The notes beneath the pieces were generated by a model. It was not told the origin of the DNA and did not search any database. It worked only from the letters and a program-made list of their open reading frames with translations. A program made the translations under genes and the position numbers. DNA of 64,000 nucleotides, from assembly GCA_000980375.1 (NCBI GenBank), contig LARD01000004.1, positions 1 through 64,000 on the forward strand, given 5' to 3'. Of this stretch, positions 33,331-41,868 are shown one piece after another. The first letter of the stretch is position 1. Each line of letters starts with the position of its first letter. This DNA is from Clostridium sp. K4410.MGS-306 (GTDB taxonomy: Bacteria; Cyanobacteriota; Vampirovibrionia; Gastranaerophilales; Gastranaerophilaceae).

Positions 33331-34161
33331 ATGTTAGACTTAACTCAGACATATGAAGTTGTTATTTTTTCAATAGGCGACACAAAAGCCGGAACAAAAA
33401 TGGGCAAACTCCAGCTCAAAAATTTGGCTGACGATTCAGTTTTAAACTGCATTTTGTGGGAGGAAGCACTTAACAGAATTGACGGAAAAGTTTTTAGAAC
33501 AGGCAACCAGGTAAAGATTCTCGGCGGGTCTTATAACGAAAAATATAACAACTGTCTTATCACAAGCGTTGAGCTTGTTAAAGAGGCAAAACTCGGACTG
33601 GATAAAGATGAACGCGATAAACTTTTTAACGCTATTGTGGAATACGCAAACGAAATAGAAGACGAAGAGCTCAAAAAATACGTTACAGAACTGTTGTTTG
33701 AGCACGAAGAACAGTTTAAAATCGCACCTGCGGCAAGACTGATGCACCACAACTATCTTGGCGGCCTTGTGGAGCATACGTTTGAGTGTCTTGAAATTGC
33801 AAAATGCCTTATAAGCAATCTTTATAAAAAAGTGGACAAATCATGCGTGTTTGCTGCATGCATTTTGCATGATTTCGGCAAAATTTTTGAATATAAAATT
33901 GATACGGAATCAGGACTGATTGAATACGACGAAAAATTTCCTAAAGAGTGGCTAACTCATTCACAATGGGGCTTTTCAAACTGCATGGCTCACGGGTTTA
34001 AAACCGTTGCAAAAATGATTGCTGCCCATCACGGACGCGCAGAATGGGGCGCTATTGTTGATTTGAACGAAAAAGACCTTGACCCTTTGTTGTATCTTGT
34101 GCACCATATCGATGATTTGAGCGCAAAATTCGGCAGAACCGCAATAAGCGACCTTGGTTAA
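33331..34161 (+). CDS. YhaM-like 3'-5' exoribonuclease (OB-fold plus HD domain)
   Basis: 276 residues. N-terminal OB-like nucleic-acid-binding domain (about 5-85, GKLQLKNLADDSVLNCILW) followed by an HD domain: HHNYLGGLVEHTFECLEIA, ILHDFGKIFEY (about 182-192) and AAHHGRAEWGA. The architecture equals Bacillus YhaM and staphylococcal Cbf1. It would trim RNA or single-stranded DNA. AAAGGACAAAA precedes the ATG at good spacing. Confidence 0.85.
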   Translation: MLDLTQTYEVVIFSIGDTKAGTKMGKLQLKNLADDSVLNCILWEEALNRIDGKVFRTGNQVKILGGSYNEKYNNCLITSVELVKEAKLGLDKDERDKLFNAIVEYANEIEDEELKKYVTELLFEHEEQFKIAPAARLMHHNYLGGLVEHTFECLEIAKCLISNLYKKVDKSCVFAACILHDFGKIFEYKIDTESGLIEYDEKFPKEWLTHSQWGFSNCMAHGFKTVAKMIAAHHGRAEWGAIVDLNEKDLDPLLYLVHHIDDLSAKFGRTAISDLG

Positions 34162-34172
34162 ATATAATAAAA

Positions 34173-34193
34173 AACCGGATAATTTATCCGGTT
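34173..34193 (-). terminator. Rho-independent terminator
   Basis: A 9-bp perfect stem (AACCGGATA with TATCCGGTT) around ATT. On the reverse strand it is followed by TTTTTATTAT, so it ends the reverse gene at 34257-34778; on the forward strand the tail is poor in T and acts weakly if at all on the YhaM-like gene. Confidence 0.75.
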
Positions 34194-34256
34194 AATAATC
34201 AAGCAATAAGAAATTTGGTTTATAGTTAGGTTTGTTTTTAAATTTGTGTGCAAACA

Positions 34257-34778
34257 TTAAGCGAAGATGTTGATAACTTTTTCTTCCTGTTTTTCTTTTC
34301 CTTTGTTTGTGTTCATAGAGTTGAAAGAAAAAGGGTTTGAACCTCTTTTGTCTTTGTCTAAGTTTTTAGAATTTGTTAATTCGATTGTTCCGGGAAGGTT
34401 GAAAACGTTTCTGATTTCAGATTTTTCGCCTTCTGCAACTGGTGCAATCAATTTACCTTCGACATTTTTTTGTACTTTGTTTGTGCCCATTGCTGCCATT
34501 GTGTTGAGGTATTGAACGTTTGCAATGAAATTCTGGTTTAAGTTGATATCAAGGCCGGCATTTCTTACTGCAACAAATTTTGCTGTATCAACATTTGTTC
34601 TTTGGCTGTACAAATCGATGCCTACTTCAGGTCTTCTGAATTTAGAAAGATCAACAACGTTTGTGTCGATAGAAGTTGATTTTGCATCAGCTTTTGTAAA
34701 GATTTGCTTTGCAACTTCATTGATAGCTGAAGTATCGATATAATTTCTGTTAGTGTTTAAAGTTACGCCAAGACTCAT
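34257..34778 (-). CDS. 173-residue protein of unknown function
   Basis: Asn- and Val-rich, no signal peptide or membrane helix. Starts MSLGVTLNTNRNYIDTSAIN and ends with a Lys/Asn-rich disordered tail. Residues 20-110 contain repeated beta-like stretches (VVDLSKFRRPEVGIDLY, GLDINLNQNFIANVQYL). The style recalls secreted or surface structural proteins of Gastranaerophilales, but no export signal is visible. AAGGGG lies 12 bases before the ATG. Monocistronic, with its own terminator. Confidence 0.65.
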   Translation of the reverse strand: MSLGVTLNTNRNYIDTSAINEVAKQIFTKADAKSTSIDTNVVDLSKFRRPEVGIDLYSQRTNVDTAKFVAVRNAGLDINLNQNFIANVQYLNTMAAMGTNKVQKNVEGKLIAPVAEGEKSEIRNVFNLPGTIELTNSKNLDKDKRGSNPFSFNSMNTNKGKEKQEEKVINIFA

Positions 34779-34856
34779 TTTTTATCATACCCCTTATTGC
34801 TTGTACTTTTTATATCGGCAATTTGGATTGGAAACTTTATAATTTTTAAGTTATAA

Positions 34857-34886
34857 TTTACATAAGTTTACAATTCGTGTTATAAT
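34857..34886 (+). promoter_or_regulatory. ftsH promoter
   Basis: TTTACA (34857-34862), 18-base spacer, TATAAT (34881-34886), with TG one base ahead giving an extended -10. Start would be near 34893; the GAGG ribosome binding site follows at about 34903. Confidence 0.65.
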
Positions 34887-34913
34887 CGGAAAAAACATAA
34901 TTGAGGTAATGAA

Positions 34914-36785
34914 ATGAATAAAAGTCAATCTACGGGAATATGGATAGTTGTTGTACTATTGATTCTTTGTCTGGGGTCAATGCTTTTCCCAGGACAGACT
35001 ACAAGTACAAAAGATATTTCGTATTCACAGTTTCTTACAAAGGTAAAAAGCGGACAAATCGAATCTGTCCAAATTGACAAGGATACCCTGATTGCAAAAC
35101 CAAAAGCAGGGCAGGCAGAATCTGTTACTACTGTAATGAACTCTAAAAAACCCGTTCCTGTTCAATACAGAGTGATGATTCCGATGAATGATTTGAGCCT
35201 TTATCAAAAGCTTGAAGAAAAAAGCGTTGATGTAAATGTTAAAAAACCGAGCGATTCTTCTCAATTTATCGGCCTTTTGTCAATCGTTCTGCCGTTTTTG
35301 CTTATCATAGGTTTTGTTATCCTGATGGCAAAAACTCTTCAATCAGGCGGCTCGCAGGCAATGTCATTCGGCAAAAGCAAAGCCAAGCTTATGCTCGACA
35401 GCAAAGTAAAAGTTACGTTTAAAGACGTTGCCGGTATTGACGAAGAAAAACAAGAGCTTGAAGAAATTGTAGATTTTCTTAAAAACGGTGAAAAATATAT
35501 AAAACTCGGTGCCAAAATACCTAAAGGCGTTCTGCTTGTTGGTGTGCCGGGTACAGGTAAAACGTTGATGGCAAAAGCTGTTGCCGGTGAAGCAGGTGTT
35601 CCGTTCTTTTCAATCAGCGGTTCTGACTTTGTTGAAATGTTCGTCGGTGTCGGCGCTTCGCGTGTTAGAGACCTTTTTGAACAGGCTAAAAAACATCAGC
35701 CCTGTATTATATTTATAGACGAAATTGACGCTGTCGGCAGACAAAGAGGCGCAGGCATGGGCGGCGGCCATGATGAAAGAGAACAGACTCTCAACCAGCT
35801 TCTTGTTGAAATGGACGGCTTTGATGAAAATACAAACATTATTGTTATAGCTGCTACAAACAGACCCGACATTCTGGATAACGCACTGTTAAGACCCGGC
35901 CGTTTTGACAGACAGATTGTTGTACACAGACCCGATATCCTCGGCCGTGAGCAGATTCTTAACGTGCATGCAAAAAACAAACCGCTCGCTGACGATGTGG
36001 ATTTAAAAGTGCTTGCAAAAAGAACTCCCGGCTTTACCGGTGCTGATTTGCAAAACCTTTTAAACGAAGCAGCTCTGCTTGCTGCAAGAAGCAATAAAGA
36101 AAAAATTGAAATGCCTGACCTTGAAGAAGCAATAGACAAGGTAATCGCTGGCCCTGAAAAGAAAAGCAGAATCATCTCTGACGAAGAAAAAGAAAATACA
36201 GCATACCACGAAGTAGGTCACGCATTGCTTGCAAAACTGTTAAAAGATACAGACCCGCTTCATAAAGTGTCTATTATCCCGAGGGGCATGGCTCTTGGCG
36301 TTACAATGACACTGCCTGAAAAAGACCATCTGACTTTGAAAAAGTCCCAGCTTTTAGATAGAATTACAATGCTTCTTGGCGGACGTGTTGCCGAAGAGAT
36401 TATCTACGGCCCTGACTCTATTACAACAGGTGCGCAAAATGACCTTGAGAAAGTTACTTCAACAGCAAGAAACATGGTAACAACTTACGGTATGTCATTT
36501 AAAATGGGCAACATGGCCTACGGCAAGAGCGAAGAGCACGTGTTTATGGGCAGAGACTTCGGCCATTCAAGAGATTACTCCGAAGAAATTGCAGCTGATA
36601 TTGACAGAGAAGTTAAAAGGATTGTGGACGAAAGATACAACCTTGCAAAAGAACTTCTTCTGGGCAACCGCGATATGCTCGAGGTGATTTCAAAAGAATT
36701 GCTTGAAAGAGAAACCTTAGACGAAGAGGAATTCGTTGCAATCATGAAACGCGTCGAAGATTCAAGACAGCCGCATGATATGTAA
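34914..36785 (+). CDS. ftsH: ATP-dependent zinc metalloprotease FtsH
   Basis: 623 residues. Two membrane helices (about 7-24 and 117-139) flank a short periplasmic domain; then the AAA+ domain with Walker [12 protein letters not shown] (about 209), Walker B IIFIDEID, the second region of homology RPGRFDRQI, and the zinc site HEVGH at about 432. It degrades membrane and short-lived proteins. GAGG lies 7 bases before the ATG. Downstream hairpin at 36810-36835 ends the transcript. Confidence 0.97.
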   Translation: MNKSQSTGIWIVVVLLILCLGSMLFPGQTTSTKDISYSQFLTKVKSGQIESVQIDKDTLIAKPKAGQAESVTTVMNSKKPVPVQYRVMIPMNDLSLYQKLEEKSVDVNVKKPSDSSQFIGLLSIVLPFLLIIGFVILMAKTLQSGGSQAMSFGKSKAKLMLDSKVKVTFKDVAGIDEEKQELEEIVDFLKNGEKYIKLGAKIPKGVLLVGVPGTGKTLMAKAVAGEAGVPFFSISGSDFVEMFVGVGASRVRDLFEQAKKHQPCIIFIDEIDAVGRQRGAGMGGGHDEREQTLNQLLVEMDGFDENTNIIVIAATNRPDILDNALLRPGRFDRQIVVHRPDILGREQILNVHAKNKPLADDVDLKVLAKRTPGFTGADLQNLLNEAALLAARSNKEKIEMPDLEEAIDKVIAGPEKKSRIISDEEKENTAYHEVGHALLAKLLKDTDPLHKVSIIPRGMALGVTMTLPEKDHLTLKKSQLLDRITMLLGGRVAEEIIYGPDSITTGAQNDLEKVTSTARNMVTTYGMSFKMGNMAYGKSEEHVFMGRDFGHSRDYSEEIAADIDREVKRIVDERYNLAKELLLGNRDMLEVISKELLERETLDEEEFVAIMKRVEDSRQPHDM

Positions 36786-36809
36786 TAATTGATTATTATA
36801 ACTTTGTGT

Positions 36810-36835
36810 AAAGGGCAAACATTAGTTTGCTCTTT
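36810..36835 (+). terminator. Terminator after ftsH
   Basis: AAAGGGCAAAC pairs with GTTTGCTCTTT (one G-U) across ATTA, followed by ATTTGTGTG. The T run is short but the position 25 bases after ftsH fits. Confidence 0.6.
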
Positions 36836-36928
36836 ATTTGTGTGAATAAGTATTGTTTCTTAAAGTTATTCTGGATATTCCAATAGTAGTTGATTACCTA
36901 TTTTGATGTTTTTCTGTATCTTAAAGTT

Positions 36929-37300
36929 ATGTACGATATAAAAATAATATTTGGCAGTAATGTTAGAAAACTAAGAAATAAATTAAATTTAAGTCAGGAC
37001 CAGTTTAGTGAAAAAATAGCAATCGGCCCGACAACCTTAAGTGTAATAGAATCAGGTAAAAGCTTTACAACCTCTGATACTATAAATAATATCTGTACAA
37101 CATTTAATATACCGGCGTCATATTTATTTGAGATTGATTCACGATACATAACTAATGAATATGGAAATAAAAAAGAAATAGTAGATGATATTAAATTACT
37201 GCTTAACACGTTAGATTACGATAAATTGAAGCTTACTGTTAACTTTATTCAAATGTTGGGGGAAAATACTTCTATAACTTCAATTAAATCAAAGTTATGA
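36929..37300 (+). CDS. XRE-family helix-turn-helix regulator
   Basis: 123 residues from the ATG at 36929. HTH at about 9-62: FGSNVRKLRNKLNLSQDQFSEKIAIGPTTLSVIESGK. The C-terminal half (about 75-123) is AT-rich-encoded helical sequence with no known domain. No good ribosome binding site. It lies in an AT-rich stretch between ftsH and miaB and converges on a second XRE gene with 21 bases between. The recognition helix region differs from the other regulator, so the two are not recent duplicates. Confidence 0.8.
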   Translation: MYDIKIIFGSNVRKLRNKLNLSQDQFSEKIAIGPTTLSVIESGKSFTTSDTINNICTTFNIPASYLFEIDSRYITNEYGNKKEIVDDIKLLLNTLDYDKLKLTVNFIQMLGENTSITSIKSKL

Positions 37301-37321
37301 GGTTAAATTGAATGCAAAAAA

Positions 37322-37651
37322 TTAAGCTCTATGGGTTTTCTTGTATGCTTTAACGCATAACAAAAAACACTCAAATGCTTTGTCATCCATATCTTTGCAG
37401 TGAGCAATTAGTGTTTTAATACGTCCATCTTCTTGTTCTTTTGAGTCAAAATCAAATAATTCTGTGTAACTAATATTAAACGCATTTTTTAGAGCCTCTA
37501 ATGTTTCAGCTTTTACAAAATGGTCTCCATTTTCAATTCTGCTAATGGCAAGTGCTTCTACACCTACTAATTCAGCAAGCTCTGCTTGAGAAAGTTTTCT
37601 AGCAGTTCTTAAGGCTTTAATTCTTTTTCCAAAGTCTTTCTTTAAACTCAT
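37322..37651 (-). CDS. XRE-family helix-turn-helix regulator
   Basis: 109 residues. HTH at about 9-64: FGKRIKALRTARKLSQAELAELVGVEALAISRIENG, then NAFNISYTELFDF, the usual end of the XRE fold, and a short helical tail with two cysteines. A perfect 13-bp palindrome lies 37 bases upstream of its start and is a good candidate for its own operator. Divergent from the orphan gene at 37815, which it may control. Confidence 0.85.
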   Translation of the reverse strand: MSLKKDFGKRIKALRTARKLSQAELAELVGVEALAISRIENGDHFVKAETLEALKNAFNISYTELFDFDSKEQEDGRIKTLIAHCKDMDDKAFECFLLCVKAYKKTHRA

Positions 37652-37687
37652 TTTTCAAGTTTAGGAGGATTCTTTATATTAATCTAT

Positions 37688-37700
37688 ATCCTATTAGGAT
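37688..37700. promoter_or_regulatory. Candidate operator, perfect palindrome
   Basis: ATCCTA-T-TAGGAT, in the divergent promoter region of the XRE gene (start 37651) and the orphan gene (start 37815). A related half-site GAGGATTC lies at about 37663-37671. Position and symmetry suit an XRE dimer. Confidence 0.45.
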
Positions 37701-37814
37701 TCAATCAATATATTTGTATTACAGATAAAATGGCCACATGGCTAATTCTTTTTTATCTTTATGTTTTTTAAAATAATATTGGAAATTCAAATAATAATTT
37801 AATAGAGGCGGTAT

Positions 37815-38336
37815 ATGGTAAACTTAGCTAATAATTCATTGTTTAAAGCTTCTGAAACAAAATTTTATTTAAAAATAGACAGACTGTTAATAAAAGTGTG
37901 TTTAGATTTTTCTAATCAAATGTCTTCTTTTGTTATTGACTGCATTAATAATTTAGAAATTGAATATATGATTGCTTTTTTGACACAAAGATTGTCGCTT
38001 AATAAAAAGCGAACACTTAAAAAAGTATTAAGCTATATTGATTGTCGTTTTTTATTTGAAGAAAAAAGTAAGCGTGAACATTTGATAGAAAAATTATTCG
38101 AGGATAATCCTTTAGTTGGCAAATTAATTTTGGTTTGGTTTTTTGTAGATAATTTATTATTGGCAAGATTTTCGATGCCATTAACAAGTATGGAAAATAA
38201 AATTTTGAAATATATTTCTTTAATTGGAGATTATAAAATGGCGTGTGCTAAATATAAACTTTCTGACTTTGAATCTAACCATTTACTGGGTTGTGCAGCT
38301 GTCTTAAAAATAGATTTTAATCCATCCAAAAAATAA
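37815..38336 (+). CDS. AT-rich orphan gene of unknown function
   Basis: 173 residues, Leu/Lys/Phe-rich and predicted helical, with one marginal hydrophobic stretch (VGKLILVWFFVDNLLLARF, about 100-118). No motif recognised. GAGGCGGT precedes the ATG. Codon use is more AT-rich than in flanking ftsH and miaB, which together with two XRE regulators suggests an acquired segment. It ends 36 bases before miaB. Confidence 0.6.
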   Translation: MVNLANNSLFKASETKFYLKIDRLLIKVCLDFSNQMSSFVIDCINNLEIEYMIAFLTQRLSLNKKRTLKKVLSYIDCRFLFEEKSKREHLIEKLFEDNPLVGKLILVWFFVDNLLLARFSMPLTSMENKILKYISLIGDYKMACAKYKLSDFESNHLLGCAAVLKIDFNPSKK

Positions 38337-38359
38337 TGTTATTTCTTCTGTTTTTTTCA

Positions 38360-38365
38360 TATAAT
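38360..38365 (+). promoter_or_regulatory. -10 element directly upstream of miaB
   Basis: TATAAT ends 7 bases before the ATG at 38373; the interval is all T and no Shine-Dalgarno sequence exists, so miaB may be translated from a leaderless mRNA. No clear -35. Confidence 0.45.
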
Positions 38366-38372
38366 TTTTTTT

Positions 38373-39782
38373 ATGGAAAATAAGAATTTTTTGAAAAAGG
38401 TTTATATTGAAACTATGGGGTGTCAGATGAACAAGTCTGACACGGAAAGAATACTCGGTATGCTTTCGCATTTCGGGTATGAGCATACAGAAGAATCTAA
38501 AGATGCGGATTTGCTTATCGTGAACACCTGTTCAATCCGCCAGCTGTCTGCTGACAAGGCATACAGCCTTGTGGGCGTGTGGGGTAAATGGAAAAACGAT
38601 GAGCGCCAAAAAGAATTACAGGGCAAACCGTTTAAAGAGATAAAAATCGCTTTTTGCGGATGTGTTGCGCAGCAGGATAAAGAAAAACTCTTAAAGCGTT
38701 TTCCATATGTTGATCTTGTGTTTGGCACAAACAACGTATACGAGCTGCCGGACTTGATAAAAAGAATCAATGAAGGCGAAAGAGTATGTGCAACAAACGA
38801 AACACCTAAAAAATTCACAGACGGCGAAGAAGAGGCGAAATACGAAATTAAACGCGCCAAAAGCCTCAACGCCTGGATTCCGATTATGGAAGGCTGCAAC
38901 AATTTTTGCACATACTGTATAGTCCCGTTTACAAGAGGGCGGGAAAGAAGCCGAAAACCCGCAGAAATTATAGCAGAAGCTAAAAAGGCTGTAGCAGAAG
39001 GATTTAAAGAAATCACACTGCTCGGTCAAAACGTGGACAGCTACGGAAAAACACTGGATGCAAACAATGATTACGATGGCAGAGACGTCACATTGGCTAA
39101 TCTTCTTCGGGACTTGAATAAAATCGACGGTAAGTTTAGAATCCGTTTTGTGACATCTTATCCGACAGATATTTCGGATGATTTGATACAGGCAGTCAAA
39201 GAATGTGACAAGGTGTGCGAATTTTTCCACATACCGATGCAGTCAGGCAATTCAAACGTATTAAAAGAAATGAACCGCCGTTACGACCGTGAGCAATACG
39301 GCAAAATTGTAAAAAAAATCCGTGAAACTTTCGAGGATGTTGCAATAACTTCGGATTTTATTGCAGGGTTCCCTGGTGAAACAGAAGAAGAATTTCTTGA
39401 TACATTGAGTGCAATTGATGAGTTTGAGCTGGATTATTCAAACACCGCAGCATATTCCCCGCGTGTTAAAACAAAAGCAGCAAAATGGACAGACAAATTT
39501 ATCGACGAAGAAACTAAATTTGAAAGACTTGCCCGTTTGAACGAAAAAAACAGACAGGCTTGTCTAAAATCCAACGAAAAATGCATGGGAAAAACTTTTG
39601 AAATCCTTGTAGAATCATACGAAAACAAAGACGGCGAAATTATTCTTGCCGGTCGTGCTCCAAACAACAAAATTGTTCACTTCAGAGGAGATAAAGCACT
39701 TGTCGGAGAGTTTGTTGACGTAAAAATTACAGGTGCCAGCACGTGGCATTTGCGCGGAGAACTCGATGAAAAAAATATTTAA
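38373..39782 (+). CDS. miaB: tRNA-2-methylthio-N6-dimethylallyladenosine synthase
   Basis: 469 residues. Radical SAM methylthiotransferase that completes the ms2i6A37 modification begun by MiaA. N-terminal UPF0004 domain with cluster cysteines (MGCQMNKSDTE, NTCSIRQ, FCGCVAQ), the SAM motif CNNFCTYC (about 175-182), and the C-terminal TRAM domain (about 400-465). Two Fe-S clusters. The start has no ribosome binding site and a -10 box immediately upstream. A short insertion near 233-245 (KTLDANNDYDGRD) is seen. The secreted-protein gene overlaps its end by 17 bases. Confidence 0.95.
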   Translation: MENKNFLKKVYIETMGCQMNKSDTERILGMLSHFGYEHTEESKDADLLIVNTCSIRQLSADKAYSLVGVWGKWKNDERQKELQGKPFKEIKIAFCGCVAQQDKEKLLKRFPYVDLVFGTNNVYELPDLIKRINEGERVCATNETPKKFTDGEEEAKYEIKRAKSLNAWIPIMEGCNNFCTYCIVPFTRGRERSRKPAEIIAEAKKAVAEGFKEITLLGQNVDSYGKTLDANNDYDGRDVTLANLLRDLNKIDGKFRIRFVTSYPTDISDDLIQAVKECDKVCEFFHIPMQSGNSNVLKEMNRRYDREQYGKIVKKIRETFEDVAITSDFIAGFPGETEEEFLDTLSAIDEFELDYSNTAAYSPRVKTKAAKWTDKFIDEETKFERLARLNEKNRQACLKSNEKCMGKTFEILVESYENKDGEIILAGRAPNNKIVHFRGDKALVGEFVDVKITGASTWHLRGELDEKNI

Positions 39783-40221
39783 AACTTTGATCTTAACAAC
39801 AATGATGACAGGCATGTGCCTTCCGGCATTTGCAATAAAAAATAAAAATCCTGTTGTTTGGAACCAAAAAGAACCCGTTGAGGTGTTGGCTGTTAACAAT
39901 GCTCTTTCAATGGATATAATTTTCAATAGGATGAGAACACTCGCTTTTATGGCAAATCTTGATTGTCATGAATTTTCAAGATCTTATCCTTTAAAAAGCT
40001 CAACAGGAAAAACATATGTCAGACAGCGTAGACAAAGCGTGAGAGAAAATACAAGAGCTGCTGAATATATTGCCAAAGTTTTCAGCGAGAACAGCGGTAA
40101 TATATATTTTGCACCTAACGGGCTGGGGCTTTTTGCTCCCCTTGTCGGCGAGTTTTATATAGGCAACGAAAGCCTAAGCAAAATCCTTGTTCAAAAAGGT
40201 TATTGTTCTTACGTTGAATAA
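39766..40221 (+). CDS. Secreted protein, possibly SNase-like fold
   Basis: 151 residues. A clear signal peptide: MKKIFKTLILTTMMTGMCLP then AFA before IKNKN, cleaved near residue 24. Mature part starts with PVVWNQKEPVEVLAV. The end, EFYIGNESLSKILVQKGYCSY, resembles the C-terminal strand-helix of staphylococcal-nuclease-like domains (VNxxLVxxGYA), but the catalytic Arg/Glu signature is not recognisable, so this is only a hint. GGAG lies 6 bases before the ATG at 39766, inside miaB. Confidence 0.65.
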   Translation: MKKIFKTLILTTMMTGMCLPAFAIKNKNPVVWNQKEPVEVLAVNNALSMDIIFNRMRTLAFMANLDCHEFSRSYPLKSSTGKTYVRQRRQSVRENTRAAEYIAKVFSENSGNIYFAPNGLGLFAPLVGEFYIGNESLSKILVQKGYCSYVE

Positions 40222-40291
40222 AAAAATATTGTATTAAAGTTTTTAATAATTTATACTGGGATTAGAAGAACAGTTTCAAGGAGAGTTTTTT

Positions 40292-41179
40292 ATGGCTATG
40301 CGTTTTGATGCGGGTGAAATTATTACGGCAATGATTACGCCGATGGATAAGGACAGAAAAGTCGATTACAAGGCGCTGGAAAAACTCGTTGCACATCTGA
40401 TAGCCACAGGCACGGAGAGCATTCTTGTTGCCGGTACAACAGGCGAATCTCCTACGCTGACTCACGATGAAGAAGTTGAGATTTTCAGATTTGTAAAAAA
40501 AGTGGCCAACGGCCGTGCAAAACTCATTATGGGAGCAGGCTCCAACTGCACACAGACAGCTGTTATGGCTACAAACAATGCTAAAGAATGCGGCGCTGAT
40601 GCTATTTTGTCAGTTGTCCCTTATTACAATAAACCTTCACAAAAAGGCTTGATTGAGCATTTTTCTACAATTGCAAAGTCTACTGATCTGCCTGTGCTTT
40701 TGTATAATATTCCCGGCAGAACAGGCATTACTATGCAGCCCGAAACAATTGCTCACCTTGCAAAAGAACACAAAAATATTTTTGCTGTAAAACAAAGCCT
40801 TGCTGACATGGACGTTATTACAGAGACAAGACGCCTTTGTCCGGATGACTTTGTTATTTACTCAGGAGATGACAGTCTTACTCTGCCAATGGTGTCTGTT
40901 GGTGCTCACGGTGTAATTTCTGTTGCATCTCATATTATCGGCAACCAAATGCATGAGATGTTGAACCTGTACAAAGGCGGCAAAGTAAAAGAAGCTACGG
41001 ATATGCATTTAAATTTGTATCCGCTTTTCAAAAAAATCTTTATGGCGCCAAACCCTGTGCCTGTTAAAGAGTGCCTTAAAAAAATGGGTATTATAGAAAA
41101 CTATGTAAGACGCCCGCTTGTTGAACTTGATGAAGAGGAAAGAAATGAGCTGTATTCTGTTCTGGAACAGTACATTTAG
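40292..41179 (+). CDS. dapA: 4-hydroxy-tetrahydrodipicolinate synthase
   Basis: 295 residues. Condenses pyruvate with aspartate semialdehyde in lysine/diaminopimelate synthesis. TIM-barrel aldolase hallmarks: GTTGESPTLTHDE (48-60), YYNKPSQKGL (111-120), Tyr138 in LLYNIPGRTG, and Schiff-base Lys167 in FAVKQS. Strong AAGGAG upstream. Starts a run of same-strand genes with short gaps (dapA, HAD phosphatase, aminotransferase, hydrolase, membrane protein, bioF). Other N-acetylneuraminate lyase family members are possible but the GTTGE motif and length fit DapA. Confidence 0.93.
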   Translation: MAMRFDAGEIITAMITPMDKDRKVDYKALEKLVAHLIATGTESILVAGTTGESPTLTHDEEVEIFRFVKKVANGRAKLIMGAGSNCTQTAVMATNNAKECGADAILSVVPYYNKPSQKGLIEHFSTIAKSTDLPVLLYNIPGRTGITMQPETIAHLAKEHKNIFAVKQSLADMDVITETRRLCPDDFVIYSGDDSLTLPMVSVGAHGVISVASHIIGNQMHEMLNLYKGGKVKEATDMHLNLYPLFKKIFMAPNPVPVKECLKKMGIIENYVRRPLVELDEEERNELYSVLEQYI

Positions 41180-41193
41180 TCTTGAGGAATGTG

Positions 41194-41856
41194 ATGAAGA
41201 ATTTTCAATTCTTTTGTGATTTTGACGGTACTATTACAAAAGAAGATACCCTAAACAAATTTTTACGCGTTTATGCAAAAACCGACTGGCTTGAAGTCGA
41301 AGAAAAATGGATGAACGGTGCTATTGGCTCAAAACAGTGCATAGAAGAACAAATGCAGCTGTTCCCTTTGATGGAGCAAAAAACTATAGATGAATTTATT
41401 GAGTCTATAGAAATTGATGAGACTTTTCCTGATTTTTTGGAATATTTAAAGTCCGAAGATATAGATTTTACAATAGTGTCAGACGGTTTTGATTATTTTA
41501 TAGAAAGAATTCTTGCAAAAAATAACATAAATGGCGTAAAGATTTTTTCCAACAAACTCAAATTTGAAAATGGCAGATTCCAAACATTTTTTCCGCATTT
41601 TAACGAAAACTGCAAACGAAAATCAGGAGTTTGTAAATGCAGTGTTGTAAAAAATCATAGAATTGTTACAAAGCCCGTATTGTACGCAGGGGACGGGTTA
41701 TCAGACTTTTGTGTGAGCCGCAAGGTTGATATTCTATTTGCCAAAGGCTCGCTGTTGGAGTATTGTAAAGATACTAAAAATGATTACCGTGATGGTTTTG
41801 ACCTTGTGGGTTTCAAATCTTTTGATGAAATTAAAAACTATATAAAAAGCGTATAA
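41194..41856 (+). CDS. HAD-family phosphatase, SerB/MtnX-like
   Basis: 220 residues. Nucleophile motif DFDGTIT at about 8-14, motif II Ser-Asp in IVSDGFDYF (about 92), and motif III/IV YAGDGLSDFC (about 168-177). The class IB cap and lengths resemble phosphoserine phosphatase and the methylthio-phosphopentane phosphatase MtnX. The Cys-rich insert (KRKSGVCKCSVVKNH, about 145) is typical of MtnX-like proteins. Substrate unknown. GAGG is 6 bases before the ATG at 41194; the in-frame TTG at 41182 is unlikely. Confidence 0.8.
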   Translation: MKNFQFFCDFDGTITKEDTLNKFLRVYAKTDWLEVEEKWMNGAIGSKQCIEEQMQLFPLMEQKTIDEFIESIEIDETFPDFLEYLKSEDIDFTIVSDGFDYFIERILAKNNINGVKIFSNKLKFENGRFQTFFPHFNENCKRKSGVCKCSVVKNHRIVTKPVLYAGDGLSDFCVSRKVDILFAKGSLLEYCKDTKNDYRDGFDLVGFKSFDEIKNYIKSV

Positions 41857-41868
41857 AAGGAGAGAGTA

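Noticed and set aside
36860..37795. Shared TATTGGAA-like boxes upstream of 36929 and 37815
   Set aside because: The match is short, orientation is opposite to the genes, and ATTGGAAA also occurs elsewhere (near 34825) in AT-rich DNA, so chance is likely.
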